Positions 31,327-42,100 of a stretch of DNA of 64,000 bases are shown here, piece after piece; the first letter of the stretch is position 1, and every line of letters begins with the position of its first letter. The notes below the pieces were generated by a model. That model did no database searches and was not told the origin of the DNA. It was given only the letters and a program-made list of their open reading frames with translations. Location of the stretch: positions 23,388 through 87,387 of the forward strand of contig CALUSC010000005.1 in the NCBI GenBank assembly GCA_944323345.1, read 5' to 3'. A program made the position numbers and the translations under genes. The stretch comes from an uncultured Bacteroidales bacterium (GTDB taxonomy: Bacteria; Bacteroidota; Bacteroidia; Bacteroidales; UBA932).

Positions 31327-33528
31327 ATGATGGCTATAGACTCTAAGACATTGCATTCCAAGTTAAAGGAATTCTTCGGTTTCGACTCGTTCAAAGGTGA
31401 TCAGGAAAAGATAATATCGCATCTTGTTTCCGGCCGCGATGCCTTTGTCCTGATGCCGACCGGCGGCGGAAAATCGCTCTGCTATCAGCTGCCGGCCCTC
31501 GTGATGGAGGGTACGGCCATCGTGATATCTCCGCTGATAGCCCTGATGAAGAATCAGGTGGACGCCATCAGAGGTTTCGTGTCCGGAAATGACGGTATCG
31601 CACATTTCCTGAATTCATCGCTGTCCAAGGCACAGATAAACGAGGTCAGGGACGATTTGCTTTCCGGCCGGACCAAGCTCCTGTATGTGGCTCCGGAGTC
31701 TCTTACCAAGGCCGAGAACATAGAAATGCTGAAGGAAATCAGGATTTCGTTCTATGCCGTCGACGAAGCACACTGCATTTCCGAGTGGGGACATGATTTC
31801 CGTCCGGAATACCGCAGGATACGGGAGATAATAGAATGTATAGGCGCCGCTCCTGTAATAGCCCTGACAGCTACTGCCACGCCGAAAGTCCAGAGCGACA
31901 TCCTCAGGAATCTCGGCATTCCGGGAGCCGAAGTCTTCAAGTCTTCGTTCAACAGGCCGAATCTTTACTACGAAGTAAGGGACAAGTCCGATCCCAAAAA
32001 GGATATAATCAAGTTCATAAAGCAGAATCCGGGCAAGTCCGGCATCATTTACTGTCTTAGCCGCAAGAAGGTGGAGGAACTGGCCGAGCTGCTGAACATA
32101 AACGGCATAAAGGCGCTTCCGTACCATGCAGGCCTCGATGCCAGGACCAGGGCGGAGAACCAGGACAAGTTCCTGATGGAGGAAATAGACGTCATAGTCG
32201 CCACCATAGCTTTCGGCATGGGGATAGACAAGCCGGATGTACGATTTGTCATACATTATGATATACCGAAAAGCCTTGAGGGATATTATCAGGAGACCGG
32301 CCGTGCAGGGCGGGACGGAGGCGAAGGCAAGTGCATCGCTTTCTACAGCTATAAGGATATCATAAAGCTGGAGAAATTCATGCAGGGAAAGCCGGTATCC
32401 GAGCAGGAAATCGGAAAACAGCTGCTTCTGGAGACGGTAGCCTATGCGGAGTCCAACCAGTGCAGGCGGAAATTGCTGATGAACTATTTCGGCGAAGATT
32501 ATACCCAGGAAAACTGCGGGGCTTGCGATAATTGCCTGTATCCTAAAAAACAGTTCGACGGACAGGAAGAGATGGCTCTCATAATAGAGCTCGTGGAGTC
32601 CATGCCGGAACATTTCAAGCTGGAACACCTGGCGAATATCCTGGCAGGGGAGTCCAACGCGCTTATAAAGTCATACGAGCATGACAAGACGGAATTTTTC
32701 GGAGCCGGCAAGGATCATTCGTTCCGTTTCTGGTGCGATGTCATACACCAGGGCATAGTCCTGCATTTCCTCGAAAAGGATATCGAGTCCTACGGACTTA
32801 TTTATGCCACGGAAAAGGGCCGTGAGTTCAACGCCAGTCCGTATCCTGTGATGCTGACGGAAGAGAGGCATTTCGTGGACGGCGTGGATGACGATGACGA
32901 TGTTCCCGGACCGGTGGCAAAGGGAGGCGGCGGAGACCAGGTGCTGCTGGCCATGCTCAAGGAACTCAGGGCGGATGTTTCCAGAAAACTCAAGCTGCAG
33001 CCGTGGATAATTTTCGGCGATCCTGCTCTCGAAGACATGTCCATCACATACCCTGTCACATACGACGAACTGAAGAACTGTCAGGGAGTGGGAGAAGGAA
33101 AAGCCCGCAAGTTCGGCAAGGAATTCATCGAAATGATAGCCAAGTATGTGGAAGAAAACGAAATAGAGAGACCTGACGATTTTGTAGTAAAATCGGTGGT
33201 CAATTCGTCTACTGCAAACAAGGTGTTCATTATCCAGGGGATAGACAGAAAACTCCCTCTCGAAGACATAGCCGGAGCCAAGAGTATGGAGATGGATGAA
33301 CTGCTGAACGAGATAGAGACCATAGTGGCATCCGGAACGAAACTCGACCTGGATTATTATATCAGCCAGACCATCGACGATGATGTCGTGGATGAAATCT
33401 ACGATTATTTCAGGGAAGAGGCGCAGTCCGATTCTCTGGAAGACGCCATGTCGGACCTCGGACAGGATTACGATGAATTCGAAGTCCGCCTGGTCCGTCT
33501 GAAATTCCTGTGTGAAGTAGCCAACTGA
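31327..33528 (+). CDS. recQ: ATP-dependent DNA helicase RecQ
   Basis: A 3'-5' helicase in recombination repair. The 733 residues show motif I PTGGGKS near 42, DEAH box (AVDEAHCISEWGHDFRP) near 143, motif VI YYQETGRAGRDG near 320, and the zinc Cys set (QCRR, CGACDNC) near 378-403. The winged-helix RQC domain follows, then HRDC (LRADVSRKLKLQPWIIFGDPALEDM near 548) and a C-terminal helix-turn-helix region. Acidic DDDDD near 520 separates domains. Start at 31327 (MMAIDSKTLHS); the second ATG is equally possible. It ends 10 bp before the convergent PHP gene with no obvious terminator. Confidence 0.96.
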   Translation: MMAIDSKTLHSKLKEFFGFDSFKGDQEKIISHLVSGRDAFVLMPTGGGKSLCYQLPALVMEGTAIVISPLIALMKNQVDAIRGFVSGNDGIAHFLNSSLSKAQINEVRDDLLSGRTKLLYVAPESLTKAENIEMLKEIRISFYAVDEAHCISEWGHDFRPEYRRIREIIECIGAAPVIALTATATPKVQSDILRNLGIPGAEVFKSSFNRPNLYYEVRDKSDPKKDIIKFIKQNPGKSGIIYCLSRKKVEELAELLNINGIKALPYHAGLDARTRAENQDKFLMEEIDVIVATIAFGMGIDKPDVRFVIHYDIPKSLEGYYQETGRAGRDGGEGKCIAFYSYKDIIKLEKFMQGKPVSEQEIGKQLLLETVAYAESNQCRRKLLMNYFGEDYTQENCGACDNCLYPKKQFDGQEEMALIIELVESMPEHFKLEHLANILAGESNALIKSYEHDKTEFFGAGKDHSFRFWCDVIHQGIVLHFLEKDIESYGLIYATEKGREFNASPYPVMLTEERHFVDGVDDDDDVPGPVAKGGGGDQVLLAMLKELRADVSRKLKLQPWIIFGDPALEDMSITYPVTYDELKNCQGVGEGKARKFGKEFIEMIAKYVEENEIERPDDFVVKSVVNSSTANKVFIIQGIDRKLPLEDIAGAKSMEMDELLNEIETIVASGTKLDLDYYISQTIDDDVVDEIYDYFREEAQSDSLEDAMSDLGQDYDEFEVRLVRLKFLCEVAN

Positions 33529-33538
33529 TAATTACCCG

Positions 33539-34366
33539 TCAGATTTTTTCGAGACACAGTTTCCTGCGGGAAAAATGTGCGGTGTAGCTGAATCCGCAGT
33601 CGCGTATGAAAGCGGCGTAGTATGCGAATTTGTCCCCGACCCTTTCAGGGTAATGCGAATCCGAACCCAGACTGATGGCCTCTCCTCCGAGTTCCTTGAA
33701 TCTCAGGAGGATATCCCGGTCCAGCACAGGTGTGCGCCCGCTATAATCCTGATATGTCTTTGTATTGATTTCCAGAGCTTTGCCGTTTTCTGCAAGGAAT
33801 TTCAGGATTTCATCGAAAATGTCCGGGAAATCCTTGTAGTTTATACTGCATTCAGGGTACGGGGCATATCTGGCCACGTAGTCGAAATGCCCGACAATGT
33901 CGAAATCACCCATCCATCTGATTTCCTCCAGAATAGTCTCCAGATATCGGCCGTATGCCGTTCGCCAGTCCTTGTCCCGGTAATAGCCGCCCCAGAAAGG
34001 ATCGGTGTCGTCAAGATAATGGACGGAAGCTATTATCTGGTCGAATGAATTGGTGTCCAGGAGATTCCTTATCTGCTCCCTGCATTTTTTCTGCAGTCCG
34101 ATTTCTATGCCCTTGAAAATTTCCAGCTCAGGCAGGAGTCCGCGTACCCTGTCTATTTCTGCCTGCTGGCAGGCGATGTCGAACTGTTCCGGAACCAGAT
34201 GTTCGAATTCCGCTTTCATCGGAGGTACGAAAAAATCGCAATGGTCGGTAAAGCAGATCCCTCCGAGACCGGCTGCGGCTGCAGCCCGTGAAGAAGATTC
34301 CACTGAAGCCTTTTTCCCGTCGAAAGAGAACTGGCTGTGGTTATGATTGTCGTACAAATTATTCAT
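33539..34366 (-). CDS. PHP-domain phosphatase (histidinol-phosphatase HisJ-like)
   Basis: A 275-residue metal-dependent phosphoesterase of the PHP superfamily. Metal ligands are visible: NHNHSQFS near 8, TDHCDF near 40, a Glu in KGIEIGL near 85, ASVHYLDD near 113, GHFDYV near 160 and the late SLGSDSHYPE near 235. The closest named activity is histidinol phosphatase (HisK/HisJ). No other his gene is near, so the substrate is uncertain. Its start is 3 bp from the fhs stop, so the two are probably cotranscribed from fhs. Confidence 0.85.
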   Translation of the reverse strand: MNNLYDNHNHSQFSFDGKKASVESSSRAAAAAGLGGICFTDHCDFFVPPMKAEFEHLVPEQFDIACQQAEIDRVRGLLPELEIFKGIEIGLQKKCREQIRNLLDTNSFDQIIASVHYLDDTDPFWGGYYRDKDWRTAYGRYLETILEEIRWMGDFDIVGHFDYVARYAPYPECSINYKDFPDIFDEILKFLAENGKALEINTKTYQDYSGRTPVLDRDILLRFKELGGEAISLGSDSHYPERVGDKFAYYAAFIRDCGFSYTAHFSRRKLCLEKI

Positions 34367-34369
34367 AAA

Positions 34370-36037
34370 TCAGCTTAATCCGTCTATCTGTCCGTCCTTT
34401 ATGTCGATATGAAGGGCCTGCGGCTCTTTCGGAAGCCCGGGCATCCTGATGATGTCCCCGGCTATCGCCACGATCATTTCCGCCCCGGTATTTATGACCA
34501 GATCCCTGATTTCGAAGCCGAACCCTTCCGGCGCTCCGTAAAGTTTCGGATCCTGAGAGAATGAATACTGGGTCTTGGCTATGCATACGGGATAATGCGA
34601 AATGCCGAGCTGCTCTATCTGGGCCAGTTTCTTCCCGGCCTGGGCGCTGAACGATACGGAGCCTGCTCCATAGATATTCTTCGCCACGGAAGTGATTTTC
34701 TCTGCGGTGCCGGCTTCGTCGTTATAAGTGAACCTGAGCGGACCGGAAGGGTCTTTCTCTATGATCCTTACCACTTCCGCCGCCATTTCGGCCGCACCTT
34801 CCCCGCCTTTGGCATAAGCGTCGTTTATGGCGAAATACACTCCGTTCTCCCGGCAGTGTTCTTCCACCATCCTGATTTCATCATCGGTATCGGAGGCGAA
34901 CCTGTTGAGGCAGACCATTACTGTCTGTCCGAAACTCCTGATGTTCCTTATATGTCTGTCCAGATTCCGGAATCCTTTCCTGATCCCTTCGGCATCAGGC
35001 TCCTTTATCTTGTCCAGAGGTACGTCCCCGTGCATTTTGAGTCCCTGCAGGGTGGCAACGAGCAGGGTGAGTTTCGGGGAAAGACCGCTTTTGCGGCATT
35101 TTATGTTGAAAAACTTCTCGGCACCGAGATCGGCCCCGAAGCCGGCCTCCGTAATCACGTAGTCCCCGAATGTCATGGCGGCTTTCGTGGCTGTAATGGA
35201 GTTGCAGCCGTGGGCTATATTTGCGAAAGGTCCGCCGTGTACGATGGCTGCCGACCCCTCCGTGGTCTGCACGAGATTCGGCTTGATGGCATCCGCCATC
35301 AGGGCAGCCATCGCCCCCGCCACACCCATATCGTTTACAGTGAACGGCGTTCCGTCGAACCGGTACCCCAGAGTGATGTTGCCAATCCTTTTTTTCACAT
35401 CCTCCAGATCCTTCGCCAGACACAGTATGGCCATGATTTCGGAAGCCGGAGTGATATCGAATCCGGACTCCTGGACCAGACCGTTCGTCCTGGGCCCGAG
35501 CCCCGTCACGATACTCCTCAGCGACCTGTCATTCACGTCCAGCACCCTCTTCCATACTATTTCTTTCAGCGCGAACCCTTCTGCCTGATGCTGGTACAGA
35601 TAGTTGTCCAGCAGGGCGGCTATCATATTGTGAGTGGAAGTCACGGCATGGAAATCCCCGGTAAAATGCAGGTTTATCTTTTCCATCGGAAGCACCTGGG
35701 CATATCCGCCTCCGGCTGCCCCGCCTTTCAGTCCGAAACACGGTCCCAGAGACGGCTCTCGCAGGGCCACGACAGCCTTTTTGCCTATCCTGTTCAGCCC
35801 CAGGGCAAGCCCGATGGACGCAGTGGTCTTTCCTATCCCGGCTTTGGTGGCAGTGATGGCAGTCACCAGAATCAGATTGCTGTCCCTTACCTTTCCCTCG
35901 TCTATCAGGTCGACAGGTATTTTGGCCATATAATGCCCGTACTGTTCGATTTTCTCCGTCGGAATACCTGTACCGGCAGCCACTTCCGTGATATCCCTCA
36001 TTCTGATACTTCTGGCTATCTCGATGTCTGATTTCAT
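34370..36037 (-). CDS. fhs: Formate-tetrahydrofolate ligase
   Basis: Makes 10-formyl-tetrahydrofolate from formate, THF and ATP, feeding one-carbon units to purines and formyl-Met. The 555 residues are the full family length. The P-loop [14 protein letters not shown] lies near 65 and [23 protein letters not shown] near 95. [21 protein letters not shown] near 130 and [20 protein letters not shown] near 290 are family signatures. The ATG at 36037 gives [16 protein letters not shown]. It is followed directly by the PHP phosphatase. Confidence 0.96.
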   Translation of the reverse strand: MKSDIEIARSIRMRDITEVAAGTGIPTEKIEQYGHYMAKIPVDLIDEGKVRDSNLILVTAITATKAGIGKTTASIGLALGLNRIGKKAVVALREPSLGPCFGLKGGAAGGGYAQVLPMEKINLHFTGDFHAVTSTHNMIAALLDNYLYQHQAEGFALKEIVWKRVLDVNDRSLRSIVTGLGPRTNGLVQESGFDITPASEIMAILCLAKDLEDVKKRIGNITLGYRFDGTPFTVNDMGVAGAMAALMADAIKPNLVQTTEGSAAIVHGGPFANIAHGCNSITATKAAMTFGDYVITEAGFGADLGAEKFFNIKCRKSGLSPKLTLLVATLQGLKMHGDVPLDKIKEPDAEGIRKGFRNLDRHIRNIRSFGQTVMVCLNRFASDTDDEIRMVEEHCRENGVYFAINDAYAKGGEGAAEMAAEVVRIIEKDPSGPLRFTYNDEAGTAEKITSVAKNIYGAGSVSFSAQAGKKLAQIEQLGISHYPVCIAKTQYSFSQDPKLYGAPEGFGFEIRDLVINTGAEMIVAIAGDIIRMPGLPKEPQALHIDIKDGQIDGLS

Positions 36038-36112
36038 AATTACTGCACTTTTTATTCAGAGGGGTTGTGAATGTTCAGTCCCCGAAAGCGGCGAAATTAC
36101 TAAAATTATTTA

Positions 36113-36120
36113 TAATTTTG
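36113..36120 (+). promoter_or_regulatory. -7 promoter element of the DUF308-dnaG-metG-murBA operon
   Basis: TAATTTTG matches TAnnTTTG and ends 23 bp before the ATG at 36144. The -33 region is not recognisable. Confidence 0.5.
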
Positions 36121-36143
36121 TAAGATTATTAAAAACGTATTTT

Positions 36144-36791
36144 ATGATTACTTTCGGATTCAGGAATAAATTCAGCGGCTGGATCAGGGCTGCAATAGCC
36201 ATTCTTATCGGCTGCGTCATGGTCATCAAACCGGAAACATCCCTTATTTTTCTGGTGAAGGTCATTGCCGCCATCATGATAGCTTCCGGTGTCGTATCGC
36301 TTGCATACGGTATTGCGAACAGGCGCAACGGCGGACTGGGACTTCTGATATTCAACACTGTAGTAGATATCGTCATAGGTATACTGCTGTTCTCTTTTCC
36401 GGAGGTCGTGGCCAGTTTCGTCATCATACTCATAGGTGTGGCATTGCTGGTGTTCGGAATATTCCAGATAGCGGCCATGATCAGCGCGGCCGCTTTCGTG
36501 GCGCTGGGCGCATGGTCATTCATATTGCCTGTCATCTGCGCCGGCGGCGGAGTACTCCTGCTTTTCAACCCTTTCGATGCGGCTTCCACCATGACTCTGG
36601 TAGCAGGTATCGCCATACTCGTCTACGGACTGTCGGAGCTTTTCTCTACCTGGAAAATGTCGAGGGCCATTCACGAGTATGAAATCAAGTTCCCTTCATC
36701 ATCATCTGACAGCGGAAAGAAAACGGGCGGCATAGACTACAGTGAAGCCAAGGATGCCGATTTCGAGAAGGTCGGCAAGGAAAATGACTGA
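36144..36791 (+). CDS. DUF308 (HdeD-like) membrane protein
   Basis: An inner-membrane protein of 215 residues with six hydrophobic helices between about residues 8 and 175 in pairs, the DUF308/HdeD arrangement, and a polar C-terminal tail (SSSSDSGKKTGGIDYSEAKDADFEKV). HdeD of E. coli belongs to an acid-stress island, but the family's molecular role is unknown. The ATG at 36144 (MITFGFRNKFSGWIRAAIAI) is preferred; the longer frame would cross the promoter. The stop is 5 bp before dnaG, so it leads the operon. Confidence 0.85.
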   Translation: MITFGFRNKFSGWIRAAIAILIGCVMVIKPETSLIFLVKVIAAIMIASGVVSLAYGIANRRNGGLGLLIFNTVVDIVIGILLFSFPEVVASFVIILIGVALLVFGIFQIAAMISAAAFVALGAWSFILPVICAGGGVLLLFNPFDAASTMTLVAGIAILVYGLSELFSTWKMSRAIHEYEIKFPSSSSDSGKKTGGIDYSEAKDADFEKVGKEND

Positions 36792-36796
36792 CACTG

Positions 36797-38785
36797 ATGA
36801 TTCCGCAGGAGACTGTCGATAAAATACTGGATTCGGCCCAGATAGTGGACGTGGTGGGTGACTTTGTCTCTCTGAAGAGGCAGGGTGCGAATTTCATTGC
36901 CTGCTGTCCCTTCCATAATGAAAAGACTCCGTCTTTCTACGTTTCGCCGGCGAAGGGTATTTTCAAGTGTTTCGGCTGCGGAAAGTCCGGTACTGCCGTG
37001 GGTTTTGTCATGGAGCACGAAGGGCTGACTTATGTCGAAGCCCTGCGGTATCTGGCCCGAAAATACCATATAGAAATAGTCGAAAAGGAGGAAAGTGCCG
37101 AAGAGATTGCCAGGCGCCAGCGTGGCGAAAGTCTTCTTCTGGTATCGGAGTTTGCCGCAGGCTTTTTCAGGAAGAGCCTGCAGACGGAAGAGGGGCGTAT
37201 AGGCTATGCATATTTCAAGACACGCGGACTGGAGGATGCCACGATAGAAAAATTCGGCCTCGGATGGGCTCCGGCGGACAGGACAGCACTGCTGACGGCA
37301 GCGCGCAAGGCAGGATACAAGGAAGAATTTCTGATAGATACCGGACTGTGTTACAGACGGGATGACGGAAAGGTGACGGACAGGTTCCATGAACGGGCCA
37401 TGTTCCCGATACATTCCCCGTCCGGACGGATAATCGCTTTCGGCGGCAGGACTCTCAGGTCTGACAAGACAGTGGCGAAGTATGTGAATTCGCCGGAAAC
37501 CGAGATTTACGTAAAAAGCCGCTCCCTCTACGGGATATGGTTCGCGAGAAACGAAATTGTCCGTCAGGACAGGTGTATACTGGTGGAAGGCTACCTGGAT
37601 GTCATTTCCATGCATCAGCTCGGAATACGCAATGTCGTGGCATCGAGCGGTACTTCCCTGACGGTGGAGCAGATACGCCTGATACGGAAATATTCGCAGA
37701 ATGTGACCATTATTTATGACGGGGATTCTGCAGGCATACATGCGGCTCTGAGGGGGATAAATCTGGTGCTCAAGGAAGGGTTGGATGTGAAAGTGATCCT
37801 TCTCCCTGACGGGGATGACCCTGACTCGTTTGCCAGAAAGCATACTTTGGAGGAAGTCCGGTCTTTCATAGAGAAACACGAGCAGGATTTCATAGGCTTC
37901 AAGACAGATATCCTTCTGGACGAAGCGGGTGACGACCCTCTGAAAAAAGCCAATCTGATCAACGACATAGCAGACACGGTAGCCATGATTCCGGATGCCG
38001 TGAAGCGTTCCGTCTACGTGGAGACCTGCAGCGGAAAATTCAATATTTCCTCCAGGATACTTTTTGACAGGATAAAGCGGACCAGGGAAGACATGCTGCT
38101 GGAAGAAAGACGCCAGGAGGAGATAGCCAGACGCCGTGAGGAACTGTCGCGAGAGCTTGCCGACGGACCTGGAGCAGAGTCTGCCGGAGTTCATGACAGT
38201 CCGTCTGCCAAAGGGGATGTCGTCAGCCTGGAAGACCCGTTTCTGGCCCCGTGCGAAAAGGAACTGCTCGGTTTTATCGTGGAGCACGGACGTACGCCTC
38301 TCGAATTCGACCAGGACTCCGAATTTTTCATTCCCGACGACAGCCCGGACACTGTAGCCGAGTTCATAGACAATGCACTGGCCACCGACGGCGTGAGTTT
38401 CGCGAATGAAGCGTACCGTAAAGTCTACGGGATGTATTTCGACCTGTATGACCAGGGGCTTGCCCAGGAGCAGATACAGTCCAGGCTCATGAACAGCCAG
38501 GATCCCGATATCGCGGCCGTGACGGCGGATCTCCTGGTGGACAAATATATGCTCACGGTCGAGAATTATCGCAGGTCATTGACATCTATTGCCACGCAAT
38601 TGATTATCTTTGTGCCGAAATCCCTGCTGGCTTACCAGAGCAGGCGTCTGGACAAGATGACGAAAGACCTGTCGCTGGAGCTCGTGTCCGCTTCCACTCC
38701 TGAAGAACAGGTCAGGATTCTGGGTAAAATGAATATGCTGAATAAGGCCAGGGCGAAGATCCACAACAAGCTGGGTCGCGTCTGA
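36797..38785 (+). CDS. dnaG: DNA primase
   Basis: Makes RNA primers for replication. It has 662 residues. The zinc ribbon has CPFHNEKTPSF at 37-47 and CFGC at 58-61 (Cys37, His40, Cys58, Cys61). The primase core follows (GWAPADRTALL; GRIIAFGGRTL near 210), then TOPRIM with VEGYLDVISMHQLG near 260 and IIYDGDSAG near 305. The C-terminal DnaB-binding domain is in place. It lies 5 bp after the DUF308 gene and 32 bp before metG. Confidence 0.97.
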   Translation: MIPQETVDKILDSAQIVDVVGDFVSLKRQGANFIACCPFHNEKTPSFYVSPAKGIFKCFGCGKSGTAVGFVMEHEGLTYVEALRYLARKYHIEIVEKEESAEEIARRQRGESLLLVSEFAAGFFRKSLQTEEGRIGYAYFKTRGLEDATIEKFGLGWAPADRTALLTAARKAGYKEEFLIDTGLCYRRDDGKVTDRFHERAMFPIHSPSGRIIAFGGRTLRSDKTVAKYVNSPETEIYVKSRSLYGIWFARNEIVRQDRCILVEGYLDVISMHQLGIRNVVASSGTSLTVEQIRLIRKYSQNVTIIYDGDSAGIHAALRGINLVLKEGLDVKVILLPDGDDPDSFARKHTLEEVRSFIEKHEQDFIGFKTDILLDEAGDDPLKKANLINDIADTVAMIPDAVKRSVYVETCSGKFNISSRILFDRIKRTREDMLLEERRQEEIARRREELSRELADGPGAESAGVHDSPSAKGDVVSLEDPFLAPCEKELLGFIVEHGRTPLEFDQDSEFFIPDDSPDTVAEFIDNALATDGVSFANEAYRKVYGMYFDLYDQGLAQEQIQSRLMNSQDPDIAAVTADLLVDKYMLTVENYRRSLTSIATQLIIFVPKSLLAYQSRRLDKMTKDLSLELVSASTPEEQVRILGKMNMLNKARAKIHNKLGRV

Positions 38786-38817
38786 AAGTCTGAAACTTGA
38801 AATTTATATACTGTAAA

Positions 38818-41004
38818 ATGGATAAGAATTTTAAAAGGACATTGGTTACGTGTGCGCTTCCGTATGCGAACGGACCGGTGCATATCGGACATCTCGCCGG
38901 AGTGTACGTGCCGGCCGATATTTATGTCAGGTATCTGAGAATGAGGGGAGAAGACGTGCTTTTTATCTGCGGTTCGGATGAACACGGCGTACCTATAACC
39001 ATAAAGGCGAAGAAGCAGGGCTGCACCCCGCAAGATGTAGTCGACAGATATCACGGCATCATAAAGAAGTCGTTTGCCGGATTCGGGATAAATTTCGACA
39101 TATATTCCAGGACCACGTCTTCCATACATCACGTGAATGCCGCCGGATTTTTCCGCAAACTCTATGATGAAGGCAAATTCGTGGAGAAAGAAAGCGAGCA
39201 GTATTATGACGAGGAGGCGAAGACTTTCCTGGCCGACCGCTATATCGTCGGCACATGTCCGAAATGCGGAAATGAAGGCGCCTACGGGGACCAGTGCGAG
39301 AAGTGCGGGAGCACGCTCAGTCCCGACGAACTGATAAACCCTAAATCTGCACTGAGCGGAAGCCAGCCGGTGAAGAAAAAGACCAAGCATTGGTATCTTC
39401 CTCTGGACCAGTATGAACCGTGGCTGAAAGAGTGGATTCTCGACGGACACAAGGAGTGGCGTACCAATGTCTACGGACAGTGCAAGTCATGGATAGACGG
39501 AGGCCTGCAGCCGCGTGCAGTGAGCCGTGACCTCGACTGGGGAGTGCCGGTGCCTGTAGAGGGCGCTGAAGGAAAGGTGCTTTATGTCTGGTTCGACGCA
39601 CCTATCGGCTACATTTCGAATACTATGGAGCTCCTGCCCTCCAGCTGGGAAAAATGGTGGAAATCCGAGGATACGAAGCTCGTCCATTTCATAGGAAAGG
39701 ACAATATCGTCTTCCACTGCATCGTTTTCCCGTCCATGCTGAAGGCTTACGGAAGCTATGTCCTTCCGGACAATGTTCCTGCGAACGAGTTCCTGAACCT
39801 CGAAGGTAACAAGATCTCCACTTCGAAAAACTGGGCAGTCTGGCTTAACGAATACCTGGAAGAGTTCCCGGGCCAGGAGGATGTGCTCCGTTACGTGCTC
39901 TGCGCCAATGCCCCTGAAACGAAGGACAACGACTTCACATGGAAGGATTTCCAGGCACGGAACAACAGCGAGCTGGTAGCGATCCTCGGAAATTTCGTGA
40001 ACCGCGCCGTAGTGCTGACGCACAAATATTTCGGTGGCAGGGTCCCTGCCAATGCGAAACCTGAGCCGGTCGATGCCGAGACTCTGGCCCAGATACCTGC
40101 CCTGAAGAAGGCTGTCGAGGAAAATCTGGAGAATTACAAGTTCCGCGAGGCTCTCAAGGAGGCCATGAATATCGCTCGTATTGGCAACAAATATCTGACA
40201 GACACCGAGCCGTGGAAAGTGGCCAAGACAGATATGGACAGGACAGCTTCGATACTGAATGTATCCCTGCAGATATGCGCCGACCTGGCGATAGTCTTCG
40301 AGCCGTTCCTGCCTTTCTCTGCAGAAAAACTCCGCCGTATCCTGAACGTGGATATCGAGGCCGGGACAGATCATCGTGCCGGCGAAGAAGGGACTTGCGG
40401 TGAAAACATATTCAAGGCAGGCGAGTCGGCAGCCCTGCACACCGTGTCATATGCGGAAGCCTGTCCTGCCGGAGAAGGAATACCGGTACTTTCATGGGAT
40501 GACCTCGGTTCCGAGGCCATACTTGCCGAAGGACATCAGCTCGGTGAGGCCGTACTTCTTTTCAGCAAGATAGAGGATTCCGTAGTGGAGGCACAGGTAG
40601 CCAAGCTGGAGGCGGCAAAGGCAGCCAATGAAGCCGCAGCACATGAGGAAGAGGCCTGCAGGACGGCTCCGCAGAAGCCGGAATGCACTTTCGAAGATTT
40701 CGAAAAAATGGATATCAGGACCGCTACCGTGCTGGAGGCAGAGAGAGTGCCGAAGACCGACAAGCTGCTGAAACTGACTATCGACACCGGTATCGACAGG
40801 CGGACCATAGTTTCCGGTATCGCTGAATATTACACTCCTGAGCAGATGCTCGGAAAACAGATATGCATTCTCGCCAATCTCCAGCCGAGGAAAATACGCG
40901 GCATAGAGTCCAAGGGAATGATACTTATGGCACGTCAGGGTGACGGGAAGATGCGTTTCATCACTCCTGAGGAAGTCCTGTCCAACGGAGCCGAAATCGG
41001 ATAG
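38818..41004 (+). CDS. metG: Methionyl-tRNA synthetase
   Basis: Charges tRNA-Met. From the ATG at 38818 ([20 protein letters not shown]) there are 728 residues; the 7 extra upstream codons are not family-like. The HIGH motif is VHIGHLAG near 22, the zinc knuckle is [17 protein letters not shown] near 142-158, and the KMSKS motif reads [10 protein letters not shown] near 336. The C-terminal tRNA-binding domain ([27 protein letters not shown]) begins near 625, so it is the long dimeric form. A charged Ala/Glu-rich linker precedes it. Confidence 0.97.
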   Translation: MDKNFKRTLVTCALPYANGPVHIGHLAGVYVPADIYVRYLRMRGEDVLFICGSDEHGVPITIKAKKQGCTPQDVVDRYHGIIKKSFAGFGINFDIYSRTTSSIHHVNAAGFFRKLYDEGKFVEKESEQYYDEEAKTFLADRYIVGTCPKCGNEGAYGDQCEKCGSTLSPDELINPKSALSGSQPVKKKTKHWYLPLDQYEPWLKEWILDGHKEWRTNVYGQCKSWIDGGLQPRAVSRDLDWGVPVPVEGAEGKVLYVWFDAPIGYISNTMELLPSSWEKWWKSEDTKLVHFIGKDNIVFHCIVFPSMLKAYGSYVLPDNVPANEFLNLEGNKISTSKNWAVWLNEYLEEFPGQEDVLRYVLCANAPETKDNDFTWKDFQARNNSELVAILGNFVNRAVVLTHKYFGGRVPANAKPEPVDAETLAQIPALKKAVEENLENYKFREALKEAMNIARIGNKYLTDTEPWKVAKTDMDRTASILNVSLQICADLAIVFEPFLPFSAEKLRRILNVDIEAGTDHRAGEEGTCGENIFKAGESAALHTVSYAEACPAGEGIPVLSWDDLGSEAILAEGHQLGEAVLLFSKIEDSVVEAQVAKLEAAKAANEAAAHEEEACRTAPQKPECTFEDFEKMDIRTATVLEAERVPKTDKLLKLTIDTGIDRRTIVSGIAEYYTPEQMLGKQICILANLQPRKIRGIESKGMILMARQGDGKMRFITPEEVLSNGAEIG

Positions 41005-41051
41005 GTCTCCGGACAAGTGCCTGCCGTTGCGAACTTAATCTGACCTTCATC

Positions 41052-42095
41052 ATGGATCTCAGAAAATCATACAGCCTGAAGAAGCACAATACGTTCGGTA
41101 TGGACGTGTCCTGTGCCGCCTATGTGGAGTATGGCAGTGTGGAAGAACTCGTAAAGTTCTTTTCTGCAGGCAGACAGTATGACCTGCCGCGGCCGTTCCT
41201 GCATATCGGCGGCGGAAGCAATCTGCTGTTTACCGGCGATTTTCCCGGTACAGTACTCCATTCCGGAATCAGGTTCATATCCGTATCGGATCATGGCGTA
41301 GAAGTCGGCGCCGGCACTCTGTGGGATGATTTCTGCCTCTGGTGTGCGGAAAATGGTTTTTGGGGTCCTGAAAACCTGTCGGGGATTCCCGGCGAGACAG
41401 GTGCGGCTGCTGTCCAGAATATCGGAGCTTACGGAGTCGAGTTCAAGGATCTGGTCAGGGAAGTGCGCTGTTTCGATGTCGTGACCTGCTCCGTAAAGAC
41501 CTTCAGACAGGCCGAGTGCAGGTACGGGTATCGTGACTCTATTTTCAAACAGTCGGCAAAGGGCAGATACATAGTTACTTCCGTAGTCTTCAACCTGTCA
41601 TCCGAAGTCAGTCCGCGGCTGGAATACGGGCATGTGAAAGCCGCTGTGGAGAGAGCATTGTCAGAGTCTTCGAAGGAAGCTCTGACACCTGGAATCATCA
41701 GATCAGTGATTCTCGGCATCAGGGATTCGAAATTGCCGGACCCTGCGAAAATCGGCAGCGCCGGGAGCTTTTTCAAGAATCCAGTCGTGCCGAAAGTCTT
41801 TTATGAAAAGGCAGAGCATTATGCCAAATCGAAATACGGACAGGACTATGAAGTGCCGCATTTCGATGCAGGCTCCGGATTCGTCAAGATACCGGCCGCC
41901 TGGCTGATAGAGCAGTGCGGATGGAAGGGGTACAGGGAAGGCAACGCAGGGGTTTATGAGAAGCAGCCTTTGGTACTGGTGAATCTGACAGGAAAGGCTG
42001 TCCCGGACGAGATAGTCGCACTGGAGAAAAAAATCGCCGGCTCTGTCCTGGACCTTTTCGGAATAGAGCTTCAGCCTGAGGTAGAACATATTTGA
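41052..42095 (+). CDS. murB: UDP-N-acetylenolpyruvoylglucosamine reductase
   Basis: FAD- and NADPH-dependent reduction that produces UDP-MurNAc. At 347 residues it is a type I MurB. NTFGMDVSC near 13 opens the FAD domain, GGGSNLLF near 54 binds FAD, and GIPGETGAAAVQNIGAYG near 115-132 is the signature. The catalytic Ser lies in GSAGSFFKNP near 237 and the late Glu region is present at LQPEVEHI. It is 47 bp after metG, and the murA ATG follows 5 bp after its stop. Confidence 0.95.
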   Translation: MDLRKSYSLKKHNTFGMDVSCAAYVEYGSVEELVKFFSAGRQYDLPRPFLHIGGGSNLLFTGDFPGTVLHSGIRFISVSDHGVEVGAGTLWDDFCLWCAENGFWGPENLSGIPGETGAAAVQNIGAYGVEFKDLVREVRCFDVVTCSVKTFRQAECRYGYRDSIFKQSAKGRYIVTSVVFNLSSEVSPRLEYGHVKAAVERALSESSKEALTPGIIRSVILGIRDSKLPDPAKIGSAGSFFKNPVVPKVFYEKAEHYAKSKYGQDYEVPHFDAGSGFVKIPAAWLIEQCGWKGYREGNAGVYEKQPLVLVNLTGKAVPDEIVALEKKIAGSVLDLFGIELQPEVEHI

Positions 42096-42100
42096 ATTTT

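Noticed and set aside
34595-36031. A 478-codon open frame opposite fhs
   Set aside because: Shadow of the formate-THF ligase gene, which has all its signatures.
36061-36110. Possible riboswitch in front of the DUF308-dnaG operon or fhs
   Set aside because: No conserved riboswitch core (THF, SAM or others) could be traced in this short gap.
36737-38287. A 516-codon open frame opposite dnaG
   Set aside because: dnaG motifs occupy the plus strand throughout; the opposite frame is an antisense shadow.
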